A stretch of DNA of 33,481 bases. Origin: Oscillospiraceae bacterium (GTDB taxonomy: Bacteria; Bacillota; Clostridia; Oscillospirales; CAG-272). Within the stretch, counting starts at the first letter, position 1. Each line of letters starts with the position of its first letter. The notes beneath the pieces were generated by a model, which did no database searches, had not been told where the DNA came from, and saw nothing but the letters and a program-made list of their open reading frames with translations. The position numbers and the translations under genes are program-made. Below, piece after piece: positions 25,058 to 33,310 of the stretch. The stretch covers positions 1 to 33,481 of the forward strand of contig SVRA01000010.1 of NCBI GenBank assembly GCA_015065075.1, given 5' to 3'.

Positions 25058-25870
25058 ATGTATAAAAAGCTTTTGAACTGTGTAAAAAGCATCAGAGAAA
25101 AGACCGATTTCGTGCCCGAGATAGGTCTTATTCTCGGCTCAGGTCTCGGAAACTACGCAGAAAAAATAGACGTGGTCGCAAGAATCGAATATTCGGATAT
25201 CGAGGGCTTTCCCGTATCGACCGTTCCCGGTCACTGCGGTCGTTTTGTTTTCGGCTACGTTGGTGGCAAAAAGGTAGTCGCTATGCAGGGCAGAGTTCAT
25301 TATTATGAGGGTTATCCCATCGGTGACGTAGTGCTTCCTACTCGCATTATGGGTATGCTAGGAATTAAAAAGCTTTTCCTGACCAATGCCGCAGGCGGAG
25401 TTAATTTCGACTTCAAGCCCGGTGATTTTATGATGATCACCGACCATATAACCAGCTTTGTGCCCAGTCCTCTCATTGGAAAGAATATCGAGGAGCTTGG
25501 AGTAAGATTCCCTGATATGAGCGAGGTCTACAGCAAGTCCTTGCGTGCGATTATTGAGCAGGCTGCGGCTGAGCACGGTATCGAGCTCAAGGAGGGCGTA
25601 TACGTTCAGCTTACGGGTCCTAACTATGAAACCCCTGCGGAGATACGCATGTGCAGACTACTTGGCGCAGATGCGGTAGGTATGAGCACGGCGTGCGAGG
25701 CGATGGCGGCAAGGCACATGGGAATTGAGGTCTGCGGAATCTCCTGCATAACCAATATGGCGGCAGGAATGACCAAGGAAAAGCTTTCGCATAAAGAGGT
25801 TCAGGAAACTGCCGACCGTGTTGCAAAGCAATTCGAGTTGCTCGTTTCGTCGGTCATTGAGAAAATGTAA
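25058..25870 (+). CDS. punA: Purine-nucleoside phosphorylase (inosine/guanosine type)
   Basis: The 270-residue trimeric-type PNP phosphorolyses inosine, guanosine and their deoxy forms to base plus (deoxy)ribose-1-phosphate. Motifs are LILGSGLGNYAE (phosphate loop), VPGHCGRFVFG, GRVHYYEGYP, LTNAAGGVN, VQLTGPNYETPAEIRM, GADAVGMSTACE and SCITNMAAG. The ORF track starts at 25034 inside deoC; the ATG at 25058, 1 bp past the deoC stop, matches the family N-terminus and suggests translational coupling. Its product is the substrate of DeoB, encoded next. Confidence 0.95.
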   Translation: MYKKLLNCVKSIREKTDFVPEIGLILGSGLGNYAEKIDVVARIEYSDIEGFPVSTVPGHCGRFVFGYVGGKKVVAMQGRVHYYEGYPIGDVVLPTRIMGMLGIKKLFLTNAAGGVNFDFKPGDFMMITDHITSFVPSPLIGKNIEELGVRFPDMSEVYSKSLRAIIEQAAAEHGIELKEGVYVQLTGPNYETPAEIRMCRLLGADAVGMSTACEAMAARHMGIEVCGISCITNMAAGMTKEKLSHKEVQETADRVAKQFELLVSSVIEKM

Positions 25871-25885
25871 TTTAAGGATACGAAT

Positions 25886-27007
25886 ATGAAAAAAAGAGCT
25901 TTTATTATAGTGCTGGATAGCTTTGGCATCGGTGAGCTTCCCGACGCGGCTGATTTCGGCGACGAGGGCAGCCACACTCTGCGCGCGGTTGCAGGTCTCC
26001 CCGAATTCAACTGTCCCAATCTTGCTAAAATGGGACTTTTCAATATCGAGGGCGCATCGGTCGGCAAAGCACCCGAGGCAAAGCCGATAGCGGCGCGCGG
26101 ACGAATGGCTGAGCTTTCCAAGGGCAAGGACACGACCACGGGTCACTGGGAGATCGCGGGGCTGGTATCAGAACGCGCTCTGCCGACCTACCCCAACGGC
26201 TTTCCCGACGAGATAATATCCGAGCTTGAGCGTAGGACGGGCAAAAAGGTCATTTGCAACAAGCCTTATTCGGGCACGGAGGTCATCAAGGACTACGGCG
26301 AGGAGCATCTTCGCACGGGCGCTCTTATCGTCTACACGTCCGCGGATTCTGTGCTTCAGATAGCGACACACGAGAAGATCGTGCCGCTCTCCGAGCTTTA
26401 CAGATACTGCGAGATAGCACGTGAGATCATGCAGGGCGAGCACGGCGTTGGAAGAATCATCGCTCGTCCGTTTGGCGGCGAATATCCTTTTCAGCGCTTG
26501 TCAGGTCGCCACGACTACTCGCTGATCCCTCCCAAGCCCACAATGCTTGACAGACTCAAAAAGAGCGGCTATGACGTCATTTCTGTCGGCAAAATCAACG
26601 ACATCTTCGCGGGACAAGGCGTTACCGATAGCCATCCGACCAAGAGCAACTCCGAGGGCATGGACGTGGCTATTTCTATGCAGGACAAGGATTTTGACGG
26701 CTTGTGCTTCGTCAATCTCGTTGATTTTGATATGGTTTACGGTCACAGAAACAACGCCGCAGGCTACGCTAACGCGCTTACCGAGTTTGATCTTCGTCTG
26801 GGTGAATTTCTGCCGAGAATGAAGGAAAACGATCTGCTTATCATCACCGCAGACCACGGCTGCGATCCCGCAACGCCGTCTACCGACCACTCGCGTGAAT
26901 ACGTGCCGCTCTTTATTTACGGCAAGGACGTAAAGCCCGAAAGCTTAGGCACAAAGCAAGGATTCTTCTTTGTCAGCGAGGTTGTTGAGAAGTTTTTGGC
27001 AAAGTAA
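25886..27007 (+). CDS. deoB: Phosphopentomutase
   Basis: The 373-residue alkaline-phosphatase-superfamily enzyme converts (deoxy)ribose-1-phosphate to the 5-phosphate, linking PunA to DeoC. It shows the metal site [23 protein letters not shown], the substrate loop [43 protein letters not shown] and the second metal site [22 protein letters not shown]. It is slightly shorter than the usual ~390 residues but no motif is missing. It begins 15 bp after punA and is followed by two terminator-like hairpins. Confidence 0.97.
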   Translation: MKKRAFIIVLDSFGIGELPDAADFGDEGSHTLRAVAGLPEFNCPNLAKMGLFNIEGASVGKAPEAKPIAARGRMAELSKGKDTTTGHWEIAGLVSERALPTYPNGFPDEIISELERRTGKKVICNKPYSGTEVIKDYGEEHLRTGALIVYTSADSVLQIATHEKIVPLSELYRYCEIAREIMQGEHGVGRIIARPFGGEYPFQRLSGRHDYSLIPPKPTMLDRLKKSGYDVISVGKINDIFAGQGVTDSHPTKSNSEGMDVAISMQDKDFDGLCFVNLVDFDMVYGHRNNAAGYANALTEFDLRLGEFLPRMKENDLLIITADHGCDPATPSTDHSREYVPLFIYGKDVKPESLGTKQGFFFVSEVVEKFLAK

Positions 27008-27026
27008 CAAAATAACGGCAAATACT

Positions 27027-27058
27027 AACACCGCCCGAAATGTTCGGGCGGTGTTTTT
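27027..27058 (+). terminator. Intrinsic terminator of the deo operon
   Basis: ACACCGCCCGAA / TTCGGGCGGTGT with a 3-nt loop is followed by TTTTT, 20 bp past deoB. Confidence 0.93.
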
Positions 27059-27105
27059 ATTCCTTGCCTGCAAGGTACTTTCAGGCGTGCTGCCGGGAGG
27101 TAATG

Positions 27106-27134
27106 AGCCTTCTCCTGTGGGAGAAGGCTTTTTA
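27106..27134 (+). repeat. Second terminator-like hairpin, possible dispersed repeat
   Basis: AGCCTTCTCC / GGAGAAGGCT with a TGTG loop is followed by TTTT on the plus strand. Sequences of this CTTCTCC...GGAGAAGG form recur between genes of gut Clostridia in my recollection, so it may be a dispersed element as well as a back-up terminator. Confidence 0.6.
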
Positions 27135-27197
27135 TGACATCCAACAGCCCGTCATTTTCCTGACAAGCACTGCTTTTGTGCACACCAAAGCGATATT

Positions 27198-27989
27198 TTA
27201 TTTTGACTTTTCTTTTATATATGCAATTCTTTTCTTGAATCCTTCGCGGAAACCGTACCAGCTTTCTTTTACTTCATAGATATCGAGTACACGTAAAGCG
27301 TTCTCATAATATTCCAATGCTTCATTATATTCTCCTCTTTCATCGTGGCATTCAGCCATCCTATAAGTGATAAACATAAACGCATACAGAGCCTCATTGA
27401 ATTCTTGACATGCCGCATCCCATTTTTCTTTTCCCTGCAATATACATGCTTTCAATCTCTGATTCGAAAAACGAATATCGGGAATTAAATCGATTGCTTT
27501 TCGTGCGCTCTCAACATCTCCTTTTGCTTTATACGCATATGCCAAGAATCTACAAGCATCATATTTTATTGCTTCGTCTTTGGAAAGATCAATAATTTTT
27601 AACGCGATTGCAATAACTTCGTCAGGAGTTTCCTCGCTGCTCATAACATAAAGTCTGTTATTCAAAAGAATAACATTATCAGGATATGTCTTTAATCCTT
27701 CATCAATAATGTTTCGTGCTTTTTCCCAATCGGAACTGCGATATTTCCAACTTTCTTTTGCAATAGCAAATGCTTTATCTTCAAGTTCCTTCAAATTGAA
27801 ATCGAAAAGAACGTCCATAGATACACCAAAATAACTTGCCAAAGCAGGCGCAAGCGTGATATCGGGCAAATCTATATTATTTTCCCATTTACTGACCGCT
27901 TGAAAGGAAACTCCTATGCTATCCGCAAGTTGTTCTTGAGTAATACCACGTTGCTTTCTTAATTCTTTAATTTTGTTTCCAATATTCAT
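27198..27989 (-). CDS. XRE-family transcriptional regulator with TPR-like C-terminal domain
   Basis: The 263-residue protein has an N-terminal HTH (residues 1-60: IGNKIKELRKQRGITQEQLADSIGVSFQAVSKWENN). The remainder is helical with TPR-like repeats, for example 'FITYRMAECHDERGEYNEALEYYENALRVL'. Such proteins bind DNA and sense an unknown ligand or partner through the helical part. The start chosen is the ATG at 27989 with GGAGGTGAG upstream, not the track start at 28010. Base composition is clearly AT-richer than its neighbours, suggesting acquisition. It stands alone between the deo operon and the pro operon, so its targets cannot be inferred. Confidence 0.87.
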   Translation of the reverse strand: MNIGNKIKELRKQRGITQEQLADSIGVSFQAVSKWENNIDLPDITLAPALASYFGVSMDVLFDFNLKELEDKAFAIAKESWKYRSSDWEKARNIIDEGLKTYPDNVILLNNRLYVMSSEETPDEVIAIALKIIDLSKDEAIKYDACRFLAYAYKAKGDVESARKAIDLIPDIRFSNQRLKACILQGKEKWDAACQEFNEALYAFMFITYRMAECHDERGEYNEALEYYENALRVLDIYEVKESWYGFREGFKKRIAYIKEKSK

Positions 27990-28033
27990 AAACTCACCTC
28001 CGAATTTCAAGGCGGCGCCTGCCTCGTGTCTAT

Positions 28034-28062
28034 ATTATATCATAGTAATTATTTGTTGACAA
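28034..28062 (-). promoter_or_regulatory. Promoter of the XRE regulator gene
   Basis: On the minus strand TTGTCA and TATAAT are 17 bp apart, about 45 bp upstream of the ATG. Confidence 0.75.
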
Positions 28063-28103
28063 TAACTGCTCAAACGAGGTTTTTCAACTGCAGGTTGAAA
28101 AGC

Positions 28104-28139
28104 AAAAAAAACGCACCACCAATGAAGATGATGCGTTTT
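28104..28139 (-). terminator. Intrinsic terminator of the pro operon
   Basis: On the minus strand AAAACGCATCATC pairs with GGTGGTGCGTTTT and is followed by further T residues, 36 bp past the alpha/beta hydrolase stop. Confidence 0.85.
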
Positions 28140-28174
28140 CCTGCTCTACCGCAGGTGCTCCAAGCGAGTCTTTT

Positions 28175-29122
28175 TTACACATTCCAAACCTTTTCGAAGT
28201 CCTTGACCTCGCGAAGATAGCTCTCCTTATCTGCAGGAAACGCAAGTCCGTGACCCGCGCCCTTGACTGTGAGCAGCTTTTTGGGTGCTGTGCAGACCTC
28301 GTACATCTCTTTACTCATTTCATAAGGCACGAAGTCGTCATTGTCGCCGTGAACGAATATTACGGGGATCTTACATCGCCTCATCGCCTCGATCGGAGAG
28401 TTGCTTTCAAGCGAAAATCCGCCAAAAATTCTTGCTCCGAGCTTTACGAAGGGATAAAAGAAATTGACGGGAAGCTTCATTTGCTTCATTACCTTGCGGA
28501 TTATCGCGCGCGGAGACGAATATCCGCAGTCCGCAAGCGTGCAGACGACGTTGCTCGGAAGCTCCTCTCCCGACGCCATAAGCACGGTCGACGCACCCAT
28601 CGAGATGCCTGTGAGAATGATCTTTGTATCCTTGCCGAATTTATTTATCACGAAATCCACCCAGGCAAGACAGTCGCGACATTCCTTGATTCCAAAGGTT
28701 ATAACGTGACCGTCGCTGTCACCCGATGCGCGCTGGTCAACGATAAGCGCGTTTCTACCAAGCGCAAAGCATCGCTCCACTCCGCCGCAGAGATCTCTTT
28801 CGGCAGTACCTCTGTATCCGTGAAAAAGTATTTCGGTGACCGCGCCCGGCTTATATTCATAATATTTACCGCGGAGGGTGAGTCCGTCGAAGGATTTTAT
28901 CGATACCGCCTCGTACGGAGTTGCGCGGATCGATCTTATCCAATTCTCTATTACGTCACGGTATTCCTCGTATATCTCGCCCTCTGGGATCTCAATCACG
29001 TCCTCCTTCGGCGGCTTGCGCTTGGGCGAATAGAAGGTCAACCTGAAGCACACGAAGGCGATCAGCAATACTATAAACAGTAGTCCTGCGGCCGCTATCG
29101 GCAGATACCACCAAGGATTCAT
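28175..29122 (-). CDS. Alpha/beta hydrolase with N-terminal membrane anchor
   Basis: The 315-residue protein has one N-terminal membrane helix (about residues 3-30, WWYLPIAAAGLLFIVLLIAF). A serine-hydrolase domain follows: FHGYRGTAERD (oxyanion region), the nucleophile elbow LTGISMGAST, acid-site HGDNDDFVPYEMS, and catalytic His in VKGAGHGLAF. This matches the BEM46/ABHD-like hydrolases common in Clostridia; the substrate is unknown. It lies 51 bp after proC without an intervening hairpin and before a terminator, so it is likely the last gene of the pro transcript, though a link to proline synthesis is not obvious. AAAGGAATT upstream serves as ribosome site. Confidence 0.9.
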   Translation of the reverse strand: MNPWWYLPIAAAGLLFIVLLIAFVCFRLTFYSPKRKPPKEDVIEIPEGEIYEEYRDVIENWIRSIRATPYEAVSIKSFDGLTLRGKYYEYKPGAVTEILFHGYRGTAERDLCGGVERCFALGRNALIVDQRASGDSDGHVITFGIKECRDCLAWVDFVINKFGKDTKIILTGISMGASTVLMASGEELPSNVVCTLADCGYSSPRAIIRKVMKQMKLPVNFFYPFVKLGARIFGGFSLESNSPIEAMRRCKIPVIFVHGDNDDFVPYEMSKEMYEVCTAPKKLLTVKGAGHGLAFPADKESYLREVKDFEKVWNV

Positions 29123-29173
29123 AATTGATTTAATTCCTTTCTGAAAATGCTTTGGGCGAATTGATTTTGTAAT

Positions 29174-29962
29174 TTAAAGCTCTTTGGTGCGTTTGTACGC
29201 CGATTCTACCGCATCGATCACGGCAGCTCTGAATTTGCCCCTCTCAAGCGCGGCAACTCCCGCTATGGTCGATCCGCCAGGACTGCAGACCGCGTCCTTT
29301 AGCTCTCCCGGGTGCTTGCCGCTTTCTATGCAGAGCTGTGCCGCACCTGCAAGCGTCTGTGCCGCCAGGAGCTGCGCCTTTTCGCGCGGGATACCGCACT
29401 TTACTCCACCGTCGGCAAGCGCTTCGATGAACATATACACGAATGCGGGACCGCATCCCGACACGGCAGTAGCCGCGTCTATCAATTTTTCTTGCATTTT
29501 GTGAAGGCATCCTGCCATCGAAAGTGCGTCGCAGAGCGTCTTTTCGTCTTCTGTGGTCGAGTTGTCGCCGAGGCAATACAGGATCACTCCCTCACCTATC
29601 GAAACGGGGGTGTTGGGCATTATTCTTATTATTCTATGCTCTCCGAAAAGCTCTGCAAGTCGCGCGCAGGTCACTCCCGCCGCCATGCTGACAAGGCAGA
29701 TCTGCCCTGCTCTCTTTGCAAGCTGATCCTTGATATTTTCCGCCAACTGTGGCAAGATCTGCGGTTTTACACCTAAAAATATAACATCACAATCATCGAC
29801 TATTTCGGTAACAGTTGCGGCTTTTGCTCCTATATCCGCCGCCAGCGCTTCGGCTTTTTCTTTGTGAGCGCAACATACGAAAACGGTATTATCCGTTCTT
29901 GCGACAGCCGCGGCAAGCGCGCCGCCCATGTTACCCGCGCCTATAAACCCAATCTTTTTCAT
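29174..29962 (-). CDS. proC: Pyrroline-5-carboxylate reductase
   Basis: The 262-residue protein performs the last step of proline synthesis, NAD(P)H-dependent reduction of P5C. It has the Rossmann motif IGFIGAGNMGGALAAAV, IRIMPNTPVSIGEG, SGCGPAFVYMFIEALADGGVKCGI, and the C-terminal signature VCSPGGSTIAGVAALE. Length is typical. It starts 19 bp after proA and completes a proBAC set in pathway order. Confidence 0.97.
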   Translation of the reverse strand: MKKIGFIGAGNMGGALAAAVARTDNTVFVCCAHKEKAEALAADIGAKAATVTEIVDDCDVIFLGVKPQILPQLAENIKDQLAKRAGQICLVSMAAGVTCARLAELFGEHRIIRIMPNTPVSIGEGVILYCLGDNSTTEDEKTLCDALSMAGCLHKMQEKLIDAATAVSGCGPAFVYMFIEALADGGVKCGIPREKAQLLAAQTLAGAAQLCIESGKHPGELKDAVCSPGGSTIAGVAALERGKFRAAVIDAVESAYKRTKEL

Positions 29963-29981
29963 TATCTTTTCTCCATTTTGA

Positions 29982-31217
29982 TCATCTTGTTTGACCGTCG
30001 CCTGTGACGATATATTTGTACGTGGTCAACTCAGGGAGCCCCATCGGACCTCGCGCGTGGAGCTTCTGAGTCGAAATTCCCATCTCGCAACCAAATCCAA
30101 ACTCACCTCCGTCGGTAAATCTCGTCGATGCGTTGACGTAGACCACGGCGCTATCAACGCGCTTGACAAACGTATCGCAAGCCGCCTTGTCCTCGGCAAT
30201 TATCGCCTCGCTATGATGTGTCGAATGCTTTGATATGTGCTCGATTGCATTATCCACCCCGTCAACCACACCGACGGCAAGGATATAGTCAAGAAATTCG
30301 GTATCGAAGTCGGTTTCTTTAGCGGGAGTGCCATCGATGATCTTCTGCGCTCTTTCGTCAAGGCGAAGCTCGACGTCTGTAAGTCTTTCACGTAAAAGTG
30401 GCAAAAATTGCTCCGCTATCGCACTGTCAACGAGGCAGACCTCGGCGGCGTTACAGACCGATGGGCGACTCGTTTTTGCATTCTCGATTATATTGAGGGC
30501 TTTTTCAAGATCTGCCGATCTGTCAACGTATATATGGCAGATTCCAGCGCCCGTCTGAATGCATGGAACGGTCGCATTCTCCACGCAGGCTTTTATAAGT
30601 CCCGCGCTACCGCGAGGGATCAGCATATCTACGTATCCGTTCGCCCGCATAAGTTCAAGAGCGCTCTGTCTTGTCGTGTCCTCTACGAGCGTGACCGCAT
30701 CCTCGGGCAATCCCGACTCCACAAGTCCGCGTCTTATCACACGGACTATCTCACTTGAGGTCAAAAACGCCTCCTTACCGCCGCGCAGTATGCAGACGTT
30801 TCCGCTTTTCAGCGCTAATGCCGCGGCATCCGAGGTCACGTTGGGACGGCTCTCATAAATTATCGCAACCACGCCGATGCCAACACTGACCTTTTTTATC
30901 ACAAGTCCGTTGGGGCGGCTGATCTCGCTTATGGTTTTACCGAGAGGCGACGGCAGATTTGCCACGTCTCTTATTCCGCTTGCCATTGACGCCATTCTCT
31001 GCTCGTTAAGCCTCAGGCGATCCTTCATAACCTCCGAAATGCCCTCGGCTCGCTCAAGATCCTTAAGATTTGCAGCTAATATCGAGTCGACCGCATCGCG
31101 CGTGCAGAGTAGATCGGCTATCTTTAAAAGCGCTTTATTTATTTTTTCTTCGTCGGCTAACGTCAGCTTCTGCACTGCTGATCTTGCCGCCTCGAGTATT
31201 TCTTTCGTGCTTCTCAT
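29982..31217 (-). CDS. proA: Gamma-glutamyl phosphate reductase
   Basis: The 411-residue aldehyde-dehydrogenase-fold enzyme reduces glutamyl-5-phosphate to the semialdehyde. It shows GVVAIIYESRPNVTSDAAALALKSGN, LIPRGSAGLIKA, the catalytic Cys in QTGAGICHIYVD, the segment AETDFDTEF-like (AKETDFDTEFLD) and the C-terminal FGFGCEMGISTQKLHARGPMGL. Its ATG overlaps the proB stop as ATGA, so translation is probably coupled to ProB, with which it channels the labile intermediate. Confidence 0.98.
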   Translation of the reverse strand: MRSTKEILEAARSAVQKLTLADEEKINKALLKIADLLCTRDAVDSILAANLKDLERAEGISEVMKDRLRLNEQRMASMASGIRDVANLPSPLGKTISEISRPNGLVIKKVSVGIGVVAIIYESRPNVTSDAAALALKSGNVCILRGGKEAFLTSSEIVRVIRRGLVESGLPEDAVTLVEDTTRQSALELMRANGYVDMLIPRGSAGLIKACVENATVPCIQTGAGICHIYVDRSADLEKALNIIENAKTSRPSVCNAAEVCLVDSAIAEQFLPLLRERLTDVELRLDERAQKIIDGTPAKETDFDTEFLDYILAVGVVDGVDNAIEHISKHSTHHSEAIIAEDKAACDTFVKRVDSAVVYVNASTRFTDGGEFGFGCEMGISTQKLHARGPMGLPELTTYKYIVTGDGQTR

Positions 31218-31990
31218 TTATCTACCTTCTTTGCGTAAAACCTTGTGCCTATCTGCTTTCCGTCCGCCATGTCGTAAAGCACCTCGGGGTGCTCGCCGTT
31301 CGTAATTACCATATCGCATCCGCGCGCGGTCACAATCTCTGCTGCGCGGAGCTTGGTCGCCATTCCTCCCGTGCCGAGCGACGAGCCCTTGCCTCCTCCG
31401 AGTGAGATTATATGCTCGTCTATCTCATATACGCTTTCGATAAGTCTGGCATTCTCGTCTTTTCTGGGGTCTGCGGTATAGAGCCCATCGATGTCGGACA
31501 GCAGAACTAGCAGGTCGGCGCCCACACTGACGGCGACTATTCCCGCGAGGGTGTCGTTATCTCCTATCTCTATCTCCTCGGTTGCAACCGTGTCGTTTTC
31601 ATTTATTATTGGCAAGACCTGCATTTTCAACAGTCGCTCCATCGTATTTTCGAAGTTTTTGTGGCGCGTTTCGTTGCGAAGATCCTCGGCGGTAAGCAGT
31701 ATCTGAGCTACCGTGTGGTCATACTCTGAAAAGATCTTATCGTACGTATACATAAGCTCACACTGCCCAACTGCCGCCGCCGCTTGCTTGCCCGCCGTGT
31801 CCGACGGTCTCGCCGACAGCTTCAGCTTGCCGACACCCATACCGATAGCGCCCGACGAGACGAGAATGACCTCGTGACCCGCGTTTTTAAGGTCACTGAG
31901 GACTTTACAAAGCAATTCCATTCTTCTTATATTCAATCTGCCGCTTGCATGGGCAAGTGTAGACGTACCAACCTTTACAACGAGCTTCAT
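31214..31990 (-). CDS. proB: Glutamate 5-kinase (short form without PUA domain)
   Basis: The ORF track starts at 32068, but the ATG at 31990 with GGAGG upstream gives the normal N-terminus MKLVVKVGTSTL and 258 residues. The amino-acid kinase fold has VSSGAIGMG, PIINENDTVATEEIEIGDNDTLAG, LLSDIDGLYTADPRKD and GTGGMATKLRAAEI. The C-terminal PUA domain of the ~367-residue E. coli/B. subtilis enzymes is absent, a known short form. It catalyses the first, usually proline-inhibited, step. It is the first gene of proBAC; the leader of about 43 nt is too short for a T-box. Confidence 0.96.
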   Translation of the reverse strand: MKLVVKVGTSTLAHASGRLNIRRMELLCKVLSDLKNAGHEVILVSSGAIGMGVGKLKLSARPSDTAGKQAAAAVGQCELMYTYDKIFSEYDHTVAQILLTAEDLRNETRHKNFENTMERLLKMQVLPIINENDTVATEEIEIGDNDTLAGIVAVSVGADLLVLLSDIDGLYTADPRKDENARLIESVYEIDEHIISLGGGKGSSLGTGGMATKLRAAEIVTARGCDMVITNGEHPEVLYDMADGKQIGTRFYAKKVDK

Positions 31991-32039
31991 ATGGGCCTCC
32001 AACAAGCGCTTATGCTTTAGCGCAATAAAGTTTTTATTA

Positions 32040-32068
32040 ATTATATCATAAAAATTGTCTTTAGGCAA
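32040..32068 (-). promoter_or_regulatory. Promoter of the proBAC operon
   Basis: On the minus strand TTGCCT and TATAAT are 17 bp apart; transcription would start near 32033. Confidence 0.75.
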
Positions 32069-32105
32069 GTTTTTTTTGAAATTTATTCATTTTTAACAAC
32101 GATGT

Positions 32106-32134
32106 TAAAAAACGGGGGGGCGCAGCTCCCCCGA
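32106..32134 (-). terminator. Intrinsic terminator of the DUF11 gene
   Basis: On the minus strand CGGGGG / CCCCCCG with a 7-nt loop is followed by TTTTTT, about 16 bp past the stop. Confidence 0.88.
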
Positions 32135-32149
32135 GAAATCAAAATTTTA

Positions 32150-33004
32150 TCAGACGGTTCCCGACACAGTAAGAACAGTTACGCCGGGCGTAATGCTCCA
32201 CACACCCGTAGCGATATCCTGAGTATAGGTGGCAGCAGGCACGGTGATCTGACCGAGCACGGTATTAAGCTGTCCTGTTGCCTCATTATAGTTGTACTGT
32301 ACTCCCTCCGTCCAGGTCGTGCCGTCAAGACTGACGGTGATGTCCGACAGAATAGGATCGAAGAGGTCAGACAACGCTACGTTATCCTCCGCTGTGGCGG
32401 CAACGTTTCCGAAGTTCTCGATCACAAAGCGATAGGTCAAAGTGCCGTTTTCACTTACGGGAACCGGCTCAACGCTCTTGGTGATACGAAGCTGCGGTTT
32501 CTCTATTGGAGTGACGGTCTCGGTTGCGGTGATGGGTGTGGAAATGCCATTGCCCGTCACGGTAGCCGTATTAACTATACTATCGTCTGCGCCAAGGGGT
32601 GCAAACTCATTGACCTCAGCAGTATAAACGAGTAGCAGATTGCTGTTAGCGGGCAAGGTGATACCGCTTACCACAAGTGCGGGCTCGGAGGTAACTACGG
32701 GAGCGGCTTGCAAAACTCCGTTGACAAATAGGCGAATAGAACCGTCTACGTAGCTCAAGGGAGTACGGGTTTCGGTTCCCTGCTCGTAGGCACCAAGATC
32801 GTCGGTGACGGTAAGATTGGAAATTGCCGTATTCCCCGAATTGACGATGCTGATGACGTAAGTTACCGTGCTATCAGCGGAATAGGTGTTTACGACTGCA
32901 GTTTTGTCGGCAGAAACACCCTCCAAAATCTCGCCAACGACCACGTTGGAGTTGACTACGGTATTGTTATATGACAGTTGCGCTTGGTTTGTAAATTGCG
33001 CCAT
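32150..33004 (-). CDS. Leaderless two-module DUF11-domain protein
   Basis: The 284-residue protein begins MAQFTNQAQLSYNN with no signal peptide, membrane helix or sorting signal. Two DUF11-type beta-sandwich repeats are visible: 'ADSTVTYVISIVNSGNTAISNLTVTDDLG' style at about 45-130, and 'LTYRFVIENFGNVAATAEDNVALSDL' at about 190-270. No cysteine is present and the composition is rich in Thr, Val, Asn and Ser. DUF11 repeats usually stand in long exported surface proteins; this compact unsecreted form suggests an intracellular or spore/assembly role, which is inference only. A GGAG site precedes the ATG and a terminator follows. It is not obviously linked to proBAC. Confidence 0.82.
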   Translation of the reverse strand: MAQFTNQAQLSYNNTVVNSNVVVGEILEGVSADKTAVVNTYSADSTVTYVISIVNSGNTAISNLTVTDDLGAYEQGTETRTPLSYVDGSIRLFVNGVLQAAPVVTSEPALVVSGITLPANSNLLLVYTAEVNEFAPLGADDSIVNTATVTGNGISTPITATETVTPIEKPQLRITKSVEPVPVSENGTLTYRFVIENFGNVAATAEDNVALSDLFDPILSDITVSLDGTTWTEGVQYNYNEATGQLNTVLGQITVPAATYTQDIATGVWSITPGVTVLTVSGTV

Positions 33005-33028
33005 AAATATCTCCTTGTCTTATCTTTT

Positions 33029-33044
33029 TAGGGGCAAGCCCCTA
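33029..33044. other. Hairpin in the DUF11 gene leader
   Basis: TAGGGGC / GCCCCTA are almost back to back, about 25 bp upstream of the DUF11 ATG. It could modulate translation; this is not established. Confidence 0.5.
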
Positions 33045-33047
33045 TGA

Positions 33048-33077
33048 CATAATATGTGAAATTGGATACCAATGTGA
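33048..33077 (-). promoter_or_regulatory. Tentative DUF11 gene promoter with internal palindrome
   Basis: On the minus strand TTCACA and TATTAT are 18 bp apart. The spacer holds ATTGG-ATA-CCAAT (33061-33073), a 5+5 palindrome placed where a repressor could act. The match to consensus is only moderate. Confidence 0.45.
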
Positions 33078-33123
33078 AAAAAGCTCGAAAAATGTCGTTT
33101 TACAGGAATAGCAATACCTCCAC

Positions 33124-33167
33124 AGATTTGTTAATCTAAAGGTTAACAACCTTATAAGCTAAGCTTA
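33124..33167. repeat. Three consecutive short inverted repeats
   Basis: AGATT-TGTT-AATCT, AAGGTT-AAC-AACCTT and TAAGC-TAA-GCTTA follow each other with starts 15-16 bp apart, in the gene-free region upstream of the DUF11 gene. Confidence 0.6.
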
Positions 33168-33197
33168 CTGTTTCAAGTAGTCGGGACATGCTATGAG

Positions 33198-33225
33198 AAA
33201 AAAAAGCAACCCTGCCGGGTTGCTT
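33198..33225 (-). terminator. Minus-strand intrinsic terminator in the gene-free right end
   Basis: AAGCAACCC / GGGTTGCTT with a 4-nt loop is followed on the minus strand by a run of T residues. It would end a transcript arriving from the right, but no coding gene is visible between it and base 33481. Confidence 0.82.
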
Positions 33226-33310
33226 CGAAGATTGGCATAATGTCCGGATTTAAACCCTTACACAAATCGCAAGCGGTTTGGTGTACCATTTCAACTGACG
33301 GTCAGCAGCT

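Noticed and set aside
31991-32033. Proline T-box or other riboswitch before proB
   Set aside because: The leader of about 43 nt cannot hold a T-box and no antiterminator or terminator pair is seen.
33246-33261. tRNA T-arm-like GGGTTTAAATCC on the minus strand
   Set aside because: The flanks do not pair as a T-stem and no acceptor, D or anticodon stems can be drawn.
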